A DNA stretch of 64,000 nt from Auanema rhodensis (lineage: Eukaryota; Nematoda; Chromadorea; Rhabditida; Rhabditidae): positions 17,065,638 through 17,129,637 of the forward strand of contig OZ059900.1 in assembly GCA_964057225.1 (NCBI GenBank). Reading direction: 5' to 3'. This document shows positions 25,996-41,500 of this stretch, one piece after another. The position numbers and the translations under genes were made by a program. A model generated the notes under the pieces. The model was not told where the DNA came from. It saw nothing but the letters and a program-made list of their open reading frames with translations, and ran no database searches. How positions within the stretch are numbered: position 1 is the stretch's first letter; each line of letters starts with the position of its first letter.

Positions 25996-28900
25996 TCCAC
26001 TTTCACGACAAAAAAACAGGGGTTAGAAAATTAAGGAAATTAGCATATTCTGAGGGCACGCCCCTTATGGCTAATATTGATTAAATCGATTTTTGTTCAT
26101 ATGAGTCGTCAAATGCAACGAATTTCAGCGTGTTACATACTAAAATGAAGCATTTTACATGCTGAACACTAGAAAAATACAAAAACACAGTATTTCCCAT
26201 GAGAAATATTTTATTATGCTGGAAAACCAGTTTTTGAAAATATCGCTGTAAACAAGGTTTTGACTTACGATTTCATGTGTTCAAACTCATGCAATGTCAA
26301 TGAAACCTAGCTCAAAATTGTTCCTACAACGTCTAGTTCCACTTTCACGACAAAAAAACAGGGGTTAGAAAATTAAGGAAATTAGCATATTCTGAGGGCA
26401 CGCCCCTTATGGCTAATATTGATTAAATCGATTTTTGTTCATATGAGTCGTCAAATGCAACGAATTTCAGCGTGTTACATACTAAAATGAAGCATTTTAC
26501 ATGCTGAACACTAGAAAAATACAAAAACACAGTATTTCCCATGAGAAATATTTTATTATGCTGGAAAACCAGTTTTTGGAAATTTCGCTGTAAACAAGGT
26601 TTTGACTTACGATTTCATGTGTTCAAACTCATGCAATGTCAATGAAACCTAGCTCAAAATTGTTCGTACAACGTCTAGTTCCACTTTCACGACAAAAAAA
26701 CAGGGGTTAGAAAATTAAGGAAATTAGCATATTCTGAGGGCACGCCCCTTATGGCTAATATTGATTAAATCGATTTTTGTTCATATGAGTCGTCAAATGC
26801 AACGAATTTCAGCGTGTTACATACTAAAATGAAGCATTTTACATGCTGAACACTAGAAAAATACAAAAACACGGTATTTCCCATGAGAAATATTTTATTA
26901 TGCTGGAAAACCAGTTTTTGAAAATATCGCTGTAAACAAGGTTTTGACTTACGATTTCATGTGTTCAAACTCATGCAATGTCAATGAAACCTAGCTCAAA
27001 ATTGTTCCTACAACGTCTAGTTCCACTTTCACGACAAAAAAACAGGGGTTAGAAAATTAAAGAAATTAGCATATTCTGAGGGCACGCCCCTTATGGCTAA
27101 TATTGATTAAATCGATTTTTGTTCATATGAGTCGTCAAATGCAACGAATTTCAGCGTGTTACATACTAAAATGAAGCATTTTACATGCTGAACACTAGAA
27201 AAATACAAAAACACAGTATTTCCCATGAGAAATATTTTATTATGCTGGAAAACCAGTTTTTGGAAGTTTCGCTGTAAACAAGGTTTTGACTTACGATTTC
27301 ATGTGTTCAAACTCATGCAATGTCAATGAAACCTAGCTCAAAATTGTTCCTACAACGTCTAGTTCCACTTTCACGACAAAAAAACAGGGGTTAGAAAATT
27401 AAGGAAATTAGCATATTCTGAGGGCACGCCCTTTATGGCTAATATTGATTAAATCGATTTTTGTTCATATGAGTCGTCAAATGCAACGAATTTCAGCGTG
27501 TTACATACTAAAATGAAGCATTTCACATGCTGAACACTAGAAAAATACAAAAACACAGTATTTCCCATGAGAAATATTTTATTATGCTGGAAAACCAGTT
27601 TTTGGAAATTTCGCTGTAAACAAGGTTTTGACTTACGATTTCATGTGTTCAAACTCATGCAATGTCAATGAAACCTAGCTCAAAATTGTTCGTACAACGT
27701 CTAGTTCCACTTTCACGACAAAAAAACAGGGGTTAGAAAATTAAGGAAATTAGCATATTCTGAGGGCACGCCCCTTATGGCTAATATTGATTAAATCGAT
27801 TTTTGTTCATATGAGTCGTCAAATGCAACGAATTTCAGCGTGTTACATACTAAAATGAAGCATTTTACATGCTGAACACTAGAAAAATACAAAAACACAG
27901 TAATACCCATGAGAAATATTTTATTATGCTGGAAAACCAGTTTTTGGAAATTTCGCTGTAAACAAGGTTTTGACTTACGATTTCATGTGTTCAAACTCAT
28001 GCAATGTCAATGAAACCTAGCTCAAAATTGTTCGTACAACGTCTAGTTCCACTTTCACGACAAAAAAACAGGGGTTAGAAAATTAAGGAAATTAGCATAT
28101 TCTGAGGGCACGCCCCTTATGGCTAATATTGATTAAATCGATTTTTGTTCATATGAGTCGTCAAATGCAACGAATTTCAGCGTGTTACATACTAAAATGA
28201 AGCATTTTACATGCTGAACACTAGAAAAATACAAAAACACAGTAATACCCATGAGAAATATTTTATTATGCTGGAAAACCAGTTTTTGGAAATTTCGCTG
28301 TAAACAAGGTTTTGACTTACGATTTCATGTGTTCAAACTCATGCAATGTCAATGAAACCTAGCTCAAAATTGTTAATACAATGTCTAGTTCCACTTTCAG
28401 GACAAAAAAACAGGGGTTAGAAAATTAAGGAAATTAGCATATTCTGAGGGCACGCCCTTTATGGCTAATATTGATTAAATCGATTTTTGTTCATATGAGT
28501 CGTCAAATGCAACGAATTTCAGCGTGTTACATACTAAAATGAAGCATTTTACATGCTGAACACTAGAAAAATACAAAAACACAGTATTTCCCATGAGAAA
28601 TATTTTATTATGCTGGAAAACCAGTTTTTGGAAATTTCGCTGTAAACAAGGTTTTGACTTACGATTTCATGTGTTCAAACTCATGCAATGTCAATGAAAC
28701 CTAGCTCAAAATTGTTCGTACAACGTCTAGTTCCACTTTCACGACAAAAAAACAGGGGTTAGAAAATTAAGGAAATTAGCATATTCTGAGGGCACGCCCC
28801 TTATGGCTAATATTGATTAAATCGATTTTTGTTCATATGAGTCGTCAAATGCAACGAATTTCAGCGTGTTACATACTAAAATGAAGCATTTTACATGCTG

Positions 28901-31900
28901 AACACTAGAAAAATACAAAAACACAGTATTTCCCATGAGAAATATTTTATTATGCTGGAAAACCAGTTTTTGAAAATATCGCTGTAAACAAGGTTTTGAC
29001 TTACGATTTCATGTGTTCAAACTCATGCAATGTCAATGAAACCTAGCTCAAAATTGTTCCTACAACGTCTAGTTCCACTTTCACGACAAAAAAACAGGGG
29101 TTAGAAAATTAAGGAAATTAGCATATTCTGAGGGCACGCCCCTTATGGCTAATATTGATTAAATCGATTTTTGTTCATATGAGTCGTCAAATGCAACGAA
29201 TTTCAGCGTGTTACATACTAAAATGAAGCATTTTACATGCTGAACACTAGAAAAATACAAAAACACAGTATTTCCCATGAGAAATATTTTATTATGCTGG
29301 AAAACCAGTTTTTGGAAATTTCGCTGTAAACAAGGTTTTGACTTACGATTTCATGTGTTCAAACTCATGCAATGTCAATGAAACCTAGCTCAAAATTGTT
29401 CGTACAACGTCTAGTTCCACTTTCACGACAAAAAAACAGGGGTTAGAAAATTAAGGAAATTAGCATATTCTGAGGGCACGCCCCTTATGGCTAATATTGA
29501 TTAAATCGATTTTTGTTCATATGAGTCGTCAAATGCAACGAATTTCAGCGTGTTACATACTAAAATGAAGCATTTTACATGCTGAACACTAGAAAAATAC
29601 AAAAACACGGTATTTCCCATGAGAAATATTTTATTATGCTGGAAAACCAGTTTTTGAAAATATCGCTGTAAACAAGGTTTTGACTTACGATTTCATGTGT
29701 TCAAACTCATGCAATGTCAATGAAACCTAGCTCAAAATTGTTCCTACAACGTCTAGTTCCACTTTCACGACAAAAAAACAGGGGTTAGAAAATTAAAGAA
29801 ATTAGCATATTCTGAGGGCACGCCCCTTATGGCTAATATTGATTAAATCGATTTTTGTTCATATGAGTCGTCAAATGCAACGAATTTCAGCGTGTTACAT
29901 ACTAAAATGAAGCATTTTACATGCTGAACACTAGAAAAATACAAAAACACAGTATTTCCCATGAGAAATATTTTATTATGCTGGAAAACCAGTTTTTGGA
30001 AGTTTCGCTGTAAACAAGGTTTTGACTTACGATTTCATGTGTTCAAACTCATGCAATGTCAATGAAACCTAGCTCAAAATTGTTCCTACAACGTCTAGTT
30101 CCACTTTCACGACAAAAAAACAGGGGTTAGAAAATTAAGGAAATTAGCATATTCTGAGGGCACGCCCTTTATGGCTAATATTGATTAAATCGATTTTTGT
30201 TCATATGAGTCGTCAAATGCAACGAATTTCAGCGTGTTACATACTAAAATGAAGCATTTCACATGCTGAACACTAGAAAAATACAAAAACACAGTATTTC
30301 CCATGAGAAATATTTTATTATGCTGGAAAACCAGTTTTTGGAAATTTCGCTGTAAACAAGGTTTTGACTTACGATTTCATGTGTTCAAACTCATGCAATG
30401 TCAATGAAACCTAGCTCAAAATTGTTCGTACAACGTCTAGTTCCACTTTCACGACAAAAAAACAGGGGTTAGAAAATTAAGGAAATTAGCATATTCTGAG
30501 GGCACGCCCCTTATGGCTAATATTGATTAAATCGATTTTTGTTCATATGAGTCGTCAAATGCAACGAATTTCAGCGTGTTACATACTAAAATGAAGCATT
30601 TTACATGCTGAACACTAGAAAAATACAAAAACACAGTAATACCCATGAGAAATATTTTATTATGCTGGAAAACCAGTTTTTGGAAATTTCGCTGTAAACA
30701 AGGTTTTGACTTACGATTTCATGTGTTCAAACTCATGCAATGTCAATGAAACCTAGCTCAAAATTGTTCGTACAACGTCTAGTTCCACTTTCACGACAAA
30801 AAAACAGGGGTTAGAAAATTAAGGAAATTAGCATATTCTGAGGGCACGCCCCTTATGGCTAATATTGATTAAATCGATTTTTGTTCATATGAGTCGTCAA
30901 ATGCAACGAATTTCAGCGTGTTACATACTAAAATGAAGCATTTTACATGCTGAACACTAGAAAAATACAAAAACACAGTAATACCCATGAGAAATATTTT
31001 ATTATGCTGGAAAACCAGTTTTTGGAAATTTCGCTGTAAACAAGGTTTTGACTTACGATTTCATGTGTTCAAACTCATGCAATGTCAATGAAACCTAGCT
31101 CAAAATTGTTAATACAATGTCTAGTTCCACTTTCAGGACAAAAAAACAGGGGTTAGAAAATTAAGGAAATTAGCATATTCTGAGGGCACGCCCTTTATGG
31201 CTAATATTGATTAAATCGATTTTTGTTCATATGAGTCGTCAAATGCAACGAATTTCAGCGTGTTACATACTAAAATGAAGCATTTTACATGCTGAACACT
31301 AGAAAAATACAAAAACACAGTATTTCCCATGAGAAATATTTTATTATGCTGGAAAACCAGTTTTTGGAAATTTCGCTGTAAACAAGGTTTTGACTTACGA
31401 TTTCATGTGTTCAAACTCATGCAATGTCAATGAAACCTAGCTCAAAATTGTTCGTACAACGTCTAGTTCCACTTTCACGACAAAAAAACAGGGGTTAGAA
31501 AATTAAGGAAATTAGCATATTCTGAGGGCACGCCCCTTATGGCTAATATTGATTAAATCGATTTTTGTTCATATGAGTCGTCAAATGCAACGAATTTCAG
31601 CGTGTTACATACTAAAATGAAGCATTTTACATGCTGAACACTAGAAAAATACAAAAACACAGTATTTCCCATGAGAAATATTTTATTATGCTGGAAAACC
31701 AGTTTTTGAAAATATCGCTGTAAACAAGGTTTTGACTTACGATTTCATGTGTTCAAACTCATGCAATGTCAATGAAACCTAGCTCAAAATTGTTCCTACA
31801 ACGTCTAGTTCCACTTTCACGACAAAAAAACAGGGGTTAGAAAATTAAGGAAATTAGCATATTCTGAGGGCACGCCCCTTATGGCTAATATTGATTAAAT

Positions 31901-34887
31901 CGATTTTTGTTCATATGAGTCGTCAAATGCAACGAATTTCAGCGTGTTACATACTAAAATGAAGCATTTTACATGCTGAACACTAGAAAAATACAAAAAC
32001 ACAGTATTTCCCATGAGAAATATTTTATTATGCTGGAAAACCAGTTTTTGGAAATTTCGCTGTAAACAAGGTTTTGACTTACGATTTCATGTGTTCAAAC
32101 TCATGCAATGTCAATGAAACCTAGCTCAAAATTGTTCGTACAACGTCTAGTTCCACTTTCACGACAAAAAAACAGGGGTTAGAAAATTAAGGAAATTAGC
32201 ATATTCTGAGGGCACGCCCCTTATGGCTAATATTGATTAAATCGATTTTTGTTCATATGAGTCGTCAAATGCAACGAATTTCAGCGTGTTACATACTAAA
32301 ATGAAGCATTTTACATGCTGAACACTAGAAAAATACAAAAACACGGTATTTCCCATGAGAAATATTTTATTATGCTGGAAAACCAGTTTTTGAAAATATC
32401 GCTGTAAACAAGGTTTTGACTTACGATTTCATGTGTTCAAACTCATGCAATGTCAATGAAACCTAGCTCAAAATTGTTCCTACAACGTCTAGTTCCACTT
32501 TCACGACAAAAAAACAGGGGTTAGAAAATTAAGGAAATTAGCATATTCTGAGGGCACGCCCTTTATGGCTAATATTGATTAAATCGATTTTTGTTCATAT
32601 GAGTCGTCAAATGCAACGAATTTCAGCGTGTTACATACTAAAATGAAGCATTTCACATGCTGAACACTAGAAAAATACAAAAACACAGTATTTCCCATGA
32701 GAAATATTTTATTATGCTGGAAAACCAGTTTTTGGAAATTTCGCTGTAAACAAGGTTTTGACTTACGATTTCATGTGTTCAAACTCATGCAATGTCAATG
32801 AAACCTAGCTCAAAACTGTTCCTACAACGTCTAGTTCCACTTTCACGACAAAAAAACAGGGGTTAGAAAATTAAGGAAATTAGCATATTCTGAGGGCACG
32901 ACCCTTATGTCCAATATTGATTAAATCGATTTTTGTTCATATGAGTCGTCAAATGCAACGAATTTCAGCGTGTTACATACTAAAATGAAGCATTTCACAT
33001 GCTGAACACTAGAAAAATACAAAAACACAGTATTTCCCATGAGAAATATTTTATTATGCTGGAAAACCAGTTTTTGGAAATTTCGCTGTAAACAAGGTTT
33101 TGACTTACGATTTCATGTGTTCAAACTCATGCAATGTCAATGAAACCTAGCTCAAAATTGTTCGTACAACGTCTAGTTCCACTTTCACGACAAAAAAACA
33201 GGGGTTAGAAAATTAAGGAAATTAGCATATTCTGAGGGCACGCCCCTTATGGCTAATATTGATTAAATCGATTTTTGTTCATATGAGTCGTCAAATGCAA
33301 CGAATTTCAGCGTGTTACATACTAAAATGAAGCATTTTACATGCTGAACACTAGAAAAATACAAAAACACGGTATTTCCCATGAGAAATATTTTATTATG
33401 CTGGAAAACCAGTTTTTGGAAATTTCGCTGTAAACAAGGTTTTGACTTACGATTTCATGTGTTCAAACTCATGCAATGTCAATGAAACCTAGCTCAAAAT
33501 TGTTCCTACAACGTCTAGTTCCACTTTCACGACAAAAAAACAGGGGTTAGAAAATTAAGGAAATTAGCATATTCTGAGGGCACGCCCTTTATGGCTAATA
33601 TTGATTAAATCGATTTTTGTTCATATGAGTCGTCAAATGCAACGAATTTCAGCGTGTTACATACTAAAATGAAGCATTTCACATGCTGAACACTAGAAAA
33701 ATACAAAAACACAGTATTTCCCATGAGAAATATTTTATTATGCTGGAAAACCAGTTTTTGGAAATTTCGCTGTAAACAAGGTTTTGACTTACGATTTCAT
33801 GTGTTCAAACTCATGCAATGTCAATGAAACCTAGCTCAAAATTGTTCGTACAACGTCTAGTTCCACTTTCACGACAAAAAAACAGGGGTTAGAAAATTAA
33901 GGAAATTAGCATATTCTGAGGGCACGCCCCTTATGGCTAATATTGATTAAATCGATTTTTGTTCATATGAGTCGTCAAATGCAACGAATTTCAGCGTGTT
34001 ACATACTAAAATGAAGCATTTTACATGCTGAACACTAGAAAAATACAAAAACACAGTAATACCCATGAGAAATATTTTATTATGCTGGAAAACCAGTTTT
34101 TGGAAATTTCGCTGTAAACAAGGTTTTGACTTACGATTTCATGTGTTCAAACTCATGCAATGTCAATGAAACCTAGCTCAAAATTGTTCGTACAACGTCT
34201 AGTTCCACTTTCACGACAAAAAAACAGGGGTTAGAAAATTAAGGAAATTAGCATATTCTGAGGGCACGCCCCTTATGGCTAATATTGATTAAATCGATTT
34301 TTGTTCATATGAGTCGTCAAATGCAACGAATTTCAGCGTGTTACATACTAAAATGAAGCATTTTACATGCTGAACACTAGAAAAATACAAAAACACAGTA
34401 ATACCCATGAGAAATATTTTATTATGCTGGAAAACCAGTTTTTGGAAATTTCGCTGTAAACAAGGTTTTGACTTACGATTTCATGTGTTCAAACTCATGC
34501 AATGTCAATGAAACCTAGCTCAAAATTGTTAATACAATGTCTAGTTCCACTTTCAGGACAAAAAAACAGGGGTTAGAAAATTAAGGAAATTAGCATATTC
34601 TGAGGGCACGCCCTTTATGGCTAATATTGATTAAATCGATTTTTGTTCATATGAGTCGTCAAATGCAACGAATTTCAGCGTGTTACATACTAAAATGAAG
34701 CATTTTACATGCTGAACACTAGAAAAATACAAAAACACAGTATTTCCCATGAGAAATATTTTATTATGCTGGAAAACCAGTTTTTGGAAATTTCGCTGTA
34801 AACAAGGTTTTGACTTACGATTTCATGTGTTCAAACTCATGCAATGTCAATGAAACCTAGCTCAAAATTGTTCGTACAACGTCTAGT
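25996..34887. repeat. 8-mer higher-order repeat, three copies, the third rearranged (units 77-102)
   Basis: The 2736-bp period is marked by rare alleles in fixed order: GAAAATATCG (77), plain (78), CACGGTATTT with GAAAATATCG (79), TTAAAGAAATT with GGAAGTTTCG (80), TTCACATG (81), TAATACCC (82), TAATACCC with TTAATACAATG (83), TTCAGGACA (84). Copy 1 is 25996-28731 and copy 2 is 28732-31467. Copy 3, 31468-34887, has ten units: 93-95 match 77-79, there is no exact match to unit 80, 96-98 are altered, and 99-102 match 81-84. Unit 97 is the most divergent, with changes at 32901, 32910 and 32912. Unit 98 joins the CACGGT allele of unit 79 to a right part with the normal TTTCG word. Confidence 0.9.
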
Positions 34888-35571
34888 TCCACTTTCACGA
34901 CTAAAAAACAGGGGTTAGAAAATTAAGGAAATTAGCATATTCTGAGGGCACGCCCCTTATGGCTAATATTGATTAAATCGATTTTTGTTCATATGAGTCG
35001 TCAAATGCAACGAATTTCAGCGTGTTACATACTAAAATGAAGCATTTTACATGCTGAACACTAGAAAAATACAAAAACACAGTATTTCCCATGAGAAATA
35101 TTTTATTATGCTGGAAAACCAGTTTTTGGAAATTTCGCTGTAAACAAGGTTTTGACTTACGATTTCATGTGTTCAAACTCATGCAATGTCAATGAAACCC
35201 AGCTCAAAATTGTTCGTACAACGTCTAGTTCCACTTTCACGACAAAAAAACAGGGGTTAGAAAATTAAGGAAATTAGCATATTCTGAGGGCACGCCCCTT
35301 ATGGCTAATATTGATTAAATCGATTTTTGTTCATATGAGTCGTCAAATGCAACGAATTTCAGCGTGTTACATACTAAAATGAAGCATTTTACATGCTGAA
35401 CACTAGAAAAATACAAAAACACAGTATTTCCCATGAGAAATATTTTATTATGCTGGAAAACCAGTTTTTGGAAATTTCGCTGTAAACAAGGTTTTGACTT
35501 ACGATTTCATGTGTTCAAACTCATGCAATGTCAATGAAACCTAGCTCAAAATTGTTCGTACAACGTCTAGT
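34888..35571. repeat. Units 103-104: linker pair between higher-order blocks
   Basis: Unit 103 has CGACTAAAAA and CCCAGC, resembling unit 21 at 6843. Unit 104 is plain. The pair separates the 8-mer block from the 9-unit block. It has no counterpart in the distant copy of this region, where units 142-144 match units 101, 102 and 105 directly. Confidence 0.7.
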
Positions 35572-38500
35572 TCCACTTTCACGACAAAAAAACAGGGGTT
35601 AGAAAATTAAGGAAATTAGCATATTCTGAGGGCACGCCCCTTATGGCTAATATTGATTAAATCGATTTTTGTTCATATGAGTCGTCAAATGCAACGAATT
35701 TCAGCGTGTTACATACTAAAATGAAGCATTTTACATGCTGAACACTAGAAAAATACAAAAACACAGTATTTCCCATGAGAAATATTTTATTATGCTGGAA
35801 AACCAGTTTTTGAAAATTTCGCTGTAAACAAGGTTTTGACTTACGATTTCATGTGTTCAAACTCATGCAATGTCAATGAAACCTAGCTCAAAATTGTTCC
35901 TACAACGTCTAGTTCCACTTTCACGACAAAAAAACAGGGGTTAGAAAATTAAGGAAATTAGCATATTCTGAGGGCACGCCCTTTATGGCTAATATTGATT
36001 AAATCGATTTTTGTTCATATGAGTCGTCAAATGCAACGAATTTCAGCGTGTTACATACTAAAATGAAGCATTTTACATGCTGAACACTAGAAAAATACAA
36101 AAACACAGTATTTCCCATGAGAAATATTTTATTATGCTGGAAAACCAGTTTTTGGAAATTTCGCTGTAAACAAGGTTTTGACTTACGATTTCATGTGTTC
36201 AAACTCATGCAATGTCAATGAAACCTAGCTCAAAATTGTTCGTACAACGTCTAGTTCCACTTTCACGACAAAAAAACAGGGGTTAGAAAATTAAGGAAAT
36301 TAGCATATTCTGAGGGCACGCCCCTTATGGCTAATATTGATTAAATCGATTTTTGTTCATATGAGTCGTCAAATGCAACGAATTTCAGCGTGTTACGTAC
36401 TAAAATGAAGCATTTTACATGCTGAACACTAGAAAAATACAAAAACACAGTATTTCTCATGAGAAATATTTTATTATGCTGGAAAACCAGTTTTTGGAAA
36501 TTTCGCTGTAAACAAGGTTTTGACTTACGATTTCATGTGTTCAAACTCATGCAATGTCAATGAAACCTAGCTCAAAATTGTTCCTACAACGTCTAGTTCC
36601 ACTTTCACGACAAAAAAACAGGGGTTAGAAAATTAAGGAAATTAGCATATTCTGAGGGCACGCCCTTTATGGCTAATATTGATTAAATCGATTTTTGTTC
36701 ATATGAGTCGTCAAATGCAACGAATTTCAGCGTGTTACATACTAAAATGAAGCATTTTACATGCTGAACACTAGAAAAATACAAAAACACAGTATTTCCC
36801 ATGAGAAATATTTTATTATGCTGGAAAACCAGTTTTTGGAAATTTCGCTGTAAACAAGGTTTTGACTTACGATTTCATGTGTTCAAACTCATGCAATGTC
36901 AATGAAACCTAGCTCAAAATTGTTCGTACAACGTCTAGTTCCACTTTCACGACAAAAAAACAGGGGTTAGAAAATTAAGGAAATTAGCATATTCTGAGGG
37001 CACGCCCCTTATGGCTAATATTGATTAAATCGATTTTTGTTCATATGAGTCGTCAAATGCAACGAATTTCAGCGTGTTACATACTAAAATGAAGCATTTT
37101 ACATGCTGAACACTAGAAAAATACAAAAACACAGTATTTCCCATGAGAATAATTTTATTATGCTGGAAAACCAGTTTTTGGAAATTTCGCTGTAAACAAG
37201 GTTTTGACTTACGATTTCATGTGTTCAAACTCATGCAATGTCAATGAAACCTAGCTCAAAATTGTTCGTACAACGTCTAGTTCCACTTTCACGACAAAAA
37301 AACAGGGGTTAGAAAATTAAGGAAATTAGCATATTCTGAGGGCACGCCCCTTATGGCTAATATTGATTAAATCGATTTTTGTTCATATGAGTCGTCAAAT
37401 GCAACGAATTTCAGCGTGTTACATACTAAAATGAAGCATTTTACATGCTGAACACTAGAAAAATACAAAAACACAGTATTTCCCATGAGAAATATTTTAT
37501 TATGCTGGAAAACCAGTTTTTGGAAATTTCGCTGTAAACAAGGTTTTGACTTACGATTTCATGTGTTCAAACTCATGCAATGTCAATGAAACCTAGCTCA
37601 AAATTGTTCGTACAACGACTAGTTCCACTTTCACGACAAAAAAACAGGGGTTAGAAAATTAAGGAAATTAGCATATTCTGAGGGCACGCCCCTTATGGCT
37701 AATATTGATTAAATCGATTTTTGTTCATATGAGTCGTCAAATGCAACGAATTTCAGCGTGTTACATACTAAAATGAAGCATTTTACATGCTGAACACTAG
37801 AAAAATACAAAAACACAGTATTTCCCATGAGAAATATTTTATTATGCTGGAAAACCAGTTTTTGAAAATTTCGCTGTAAACAAGGTTTTGACTTACGATT
37901 TCATGTGTTCAAACTCATGCAATGTCAATGAAACCTAGCTCAAAATTGTTCCTACAACGTCTAGTTCCACTTTCACGACAAAAAAACAGGGGTTAGAAAA
38001 TTAAGGAAATTAGCATATTCTGAGGGCACGCCCCTTATGGCTAATATTGATTAAATCGATTTTTGTTCATATGAGTCGTCAAATGCAACGAATTTCAGCG
38101 TGTTACATACTAAAATGAAGCATTTTACATGCTGAACACTAGAAAAATACAAAAACACAGTATTTCCCATGAGAAATATTTTATTATGCTGGAAAACCAG
38201 TTTTTGGAAATTTCGCTGTAAACAAGGTTTTGACTTACGATTTCATGTGTTCAAACTCATGCAATGTCAATGAAACCTAGCTCAAAATTGTTCGTACAAC
38301 GTCTAGTTCCACTTTCACGACAAAAAAACAGGGGTTAGAAAATTAAGGAAATTAGCATATTCTGAGGGCACGCCCCTTATGGCTAATATTGATTAAATCG
38401 ATTTTTGTTCATATGAGTCGTCAAATGCAACGAATTTCAGCGTGTTACATACTAAAATGAAGCATTTTACATGCTGAACACTAGAAAAATACAAAAACAC

Positions 38501-41500
38501 AGTATTTCCCATGAGAAATATTTTATTATGCTGGAAAACCAGTTTTTGGAAATTTCGCTGTAAACAAGGTTTTGACTTACGATTTCATGTGTTCAAACTC
38601 ATGCAATGTCAATGAAACCTAGCTCAAAATTGTTCCTACAACGTCTAGTTCCACTTTCACGACAAAAAAACAGGGGTTAGAAAATTAAGGAAATTAGCAT
38701 ATTCTGAGGGCACGCCCTTTATGGCTAATATTGATTAAATCGATTTTTGTTCATATGAGTCGTCAAATGCAACGAATTTCAGCGTGTTACATACTAAAAT
38801 GAAGCATTTTACATGCTGAACACTAGAAAAATACAAAAACACAGTATTTCCCATGAGAAATATTTTATTATGCTGGAAAACCAGTTTTTGAAAATTTCGC
38901 TGTAAACAAGGTTTTGACTTACGATTTCATGTGTTCAAACTCATGCAATGTCAATGAAACCTAGCTCAAAATTGTTCCTACAACGTCTAGTTCCACTTTC
39001 ACGACAAAAAAACAGGGGTTAGAAAATTAAGGAAATTAGCATATTCTGAGGGCACGCCCTTTATGGCTAATATTGATTAAATCGATTTTTGTTCATATGA
39101 GTCGTCAAATGCAACGAATTTCAGCGTGTTACATACTAAAATGAAGCATTTTACATGCTGAACACTAGAAAAATACAAAAACACAGTATTTCCCATGAGA
39201 AATATTTTATTATGCTGGAAAACCAGTTTTTGGAAATTTCGCTGTAAACAAGGTTTTGACTTACGATTTCATGTGTTCAAACTCATGCAATGTCAATGAA
39301 ACCTAGCTCAAAATTGTTCGTACAACGTCTAGTTCCACTTTCACGACAAAAAAACAGGGGTTAGAAAATTAAGGAAATTAGCATATTCTGAGGGCACGCC
39401 CCTTATGGCTAATATTGATTAAATCGATTTTTGTTCATATGAGTCGTCAAATGCAACGAATTTCAGCGTGTTACGTACTAAAATGAAGCATTTTACATGC
39501 TGAACACTAGAAAAATACAAAAACACAGTATTTCTCATGAGAAATATTTTATTATGCTGGAAAACCAGTTTTTGGAAATTTCGCTGTAAACAAGGTTTTG
39601 ACTTACGATTTCATGTGTTCAAACTCATGCAATGTCAATGAAACCTAGCTCAAAATTGTTCCTACAACGTCTAGTTCCACTTTCACGACAAAAAAACAGG
39701 GGTTAGAAAATTAAGGAAATTAGCATATTCTGAGGGCACGCCCTTTATGGCTAATATTGATTAAATCGATTTTTGTTCATATGAGTCGTCAAATGCAACG
39801 AATTTCAGCGTGTTACATACTAAAATGAAGCATTTTACATGCTGAACACTAGAAAAATACAAAAACACAGTATTTCCCATGAGAAATATTTTATTATGCT
39901 GGAAAACCAGTTTTTGGAAATTTCGCTGTAAACAAGGTTTTGACTTACGATTTCATGTGTTCAAACTCATGCAATGTCAATGAAACCTAGCTCAAAATTG
40001 TTCGTACAACGTCTAGTTCCACTTTCACGACAAAAAAACAGGGGTTAGAAAATTAAGGAAATTAGCATATTCTGAGGGCACGCCCCTTATGGCTAATATT
40101 GATTAAATCGATTTTTGTTCATATGAGTCGTCAAATGCAACGAATTTCAGCGTGTTACATACTAAAATGAAGCATTTTACATGCTGAACACTAGAAAAAT
40201 ACAAAAACACAGTATTTCCCATGAGAATAATTTTATTATGCTGGAAAACCAGTTTTTGGAAATTTCGCTGTAAACAAGGTTTTGACTTACGATTTCATGT
40301 GTTCAAACTCATGCAATGTCAATGAAACCTAGCTCAAAATTGTTCGTACAACGTCTAGTTCCACTTTCACGACAAAAAAACAGGGGTTAGAAAATTAAGG
40401 AAATTAGCATATTCTGAGGGCACGCCCCTTATGGCTAATATTGATTAAATCGATTTTTGTTCATATGAGTCGTCAAATGCAACGAATTTCAGCGTGTTAC
40501 ATACTAAAATGAAGCATTTTACATGCTGAACACTAGAAAAATACAAAAACACAGTATTTCCCATGAGAAATATTTTATTATGCTGGAAAACCAGTTTTTG
40601 GAAATTTCGCTGTAAACAAGGTTTTGACTTACGATTTCATGTGTTCAAACTCATGCAATGTCAATGAAACCTAGCTCAAAATTGTTCGTACAACGACTAG
40701 TTCCACTTTCACGACAAAAAAACAGGGGTTAGAAAATTAAGGAAATTAGCATATTCTGAGGGCACGCCCCTTATGGCTAATATTGATTAAATCGATTTTT
40801 GTTCATATGAGTCGTCAAATGCAACGAATTTCAGCGTGTTACATACTAAAATGAAGCATTTTACATGCTGAACACTAGAAAAATACAAAAACACAGTATT
40901 TCCCATGAGAAATATTTTATTATGCTGGAAAACCAGTTTTTGAAAATTTCGCTGTAAACAAGGTTTTGACTTACGATTTCATGTGTTCAAACTCATGCAA
41001 TGTCAATGAAACCTAGCTCAAAATTGTTCCTACAACGTCTAGTTCCACTTTCACGACAAAAAAACAGGGGTTAGAAAATTAAGGAAATTAGCATATTCTG
41101 AGGGCACGCCCCTTATGGCTAATATTGATTAAATCGATTTTTGTTCATATGAGTCGTCAAATGCAACGAATTTCAGCGTGTTACATACTAAAATGAAGCA
41201 TTTTACATGCTGAACACTAGAAAAATACAAAAACACAGTATTTCCCATGAGAAATATTTTATTATGCTGGAAAACCAGTTTTTGGAAATTTCGCTGTAAA
41301 CAAGGTTTTGACTTACGATTTCATGTGTTCAAACTCATGCAATGTCAATGAAACCTAGCTCAAAATTGTTCGTACAACGTCTAGTTCCACTTTCACGACA
41401 AAAAAACAGGGGTTAGAAAATTAAGGAAATTAGCATATTCTGAGGGCACGCCCCTTATGGCTAATATTGATTAAATCGATTTTTGTTCATATGAGTCGTC

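Noticed and set aside
25996-34887. Assembly error producing the repeated 8-unit blocks
   Set aside because: It cannot be fully excluded, but copies 1-3 are not identical in content (third copy has ten units and private changes), which is more like real variation than a duplicated contig.
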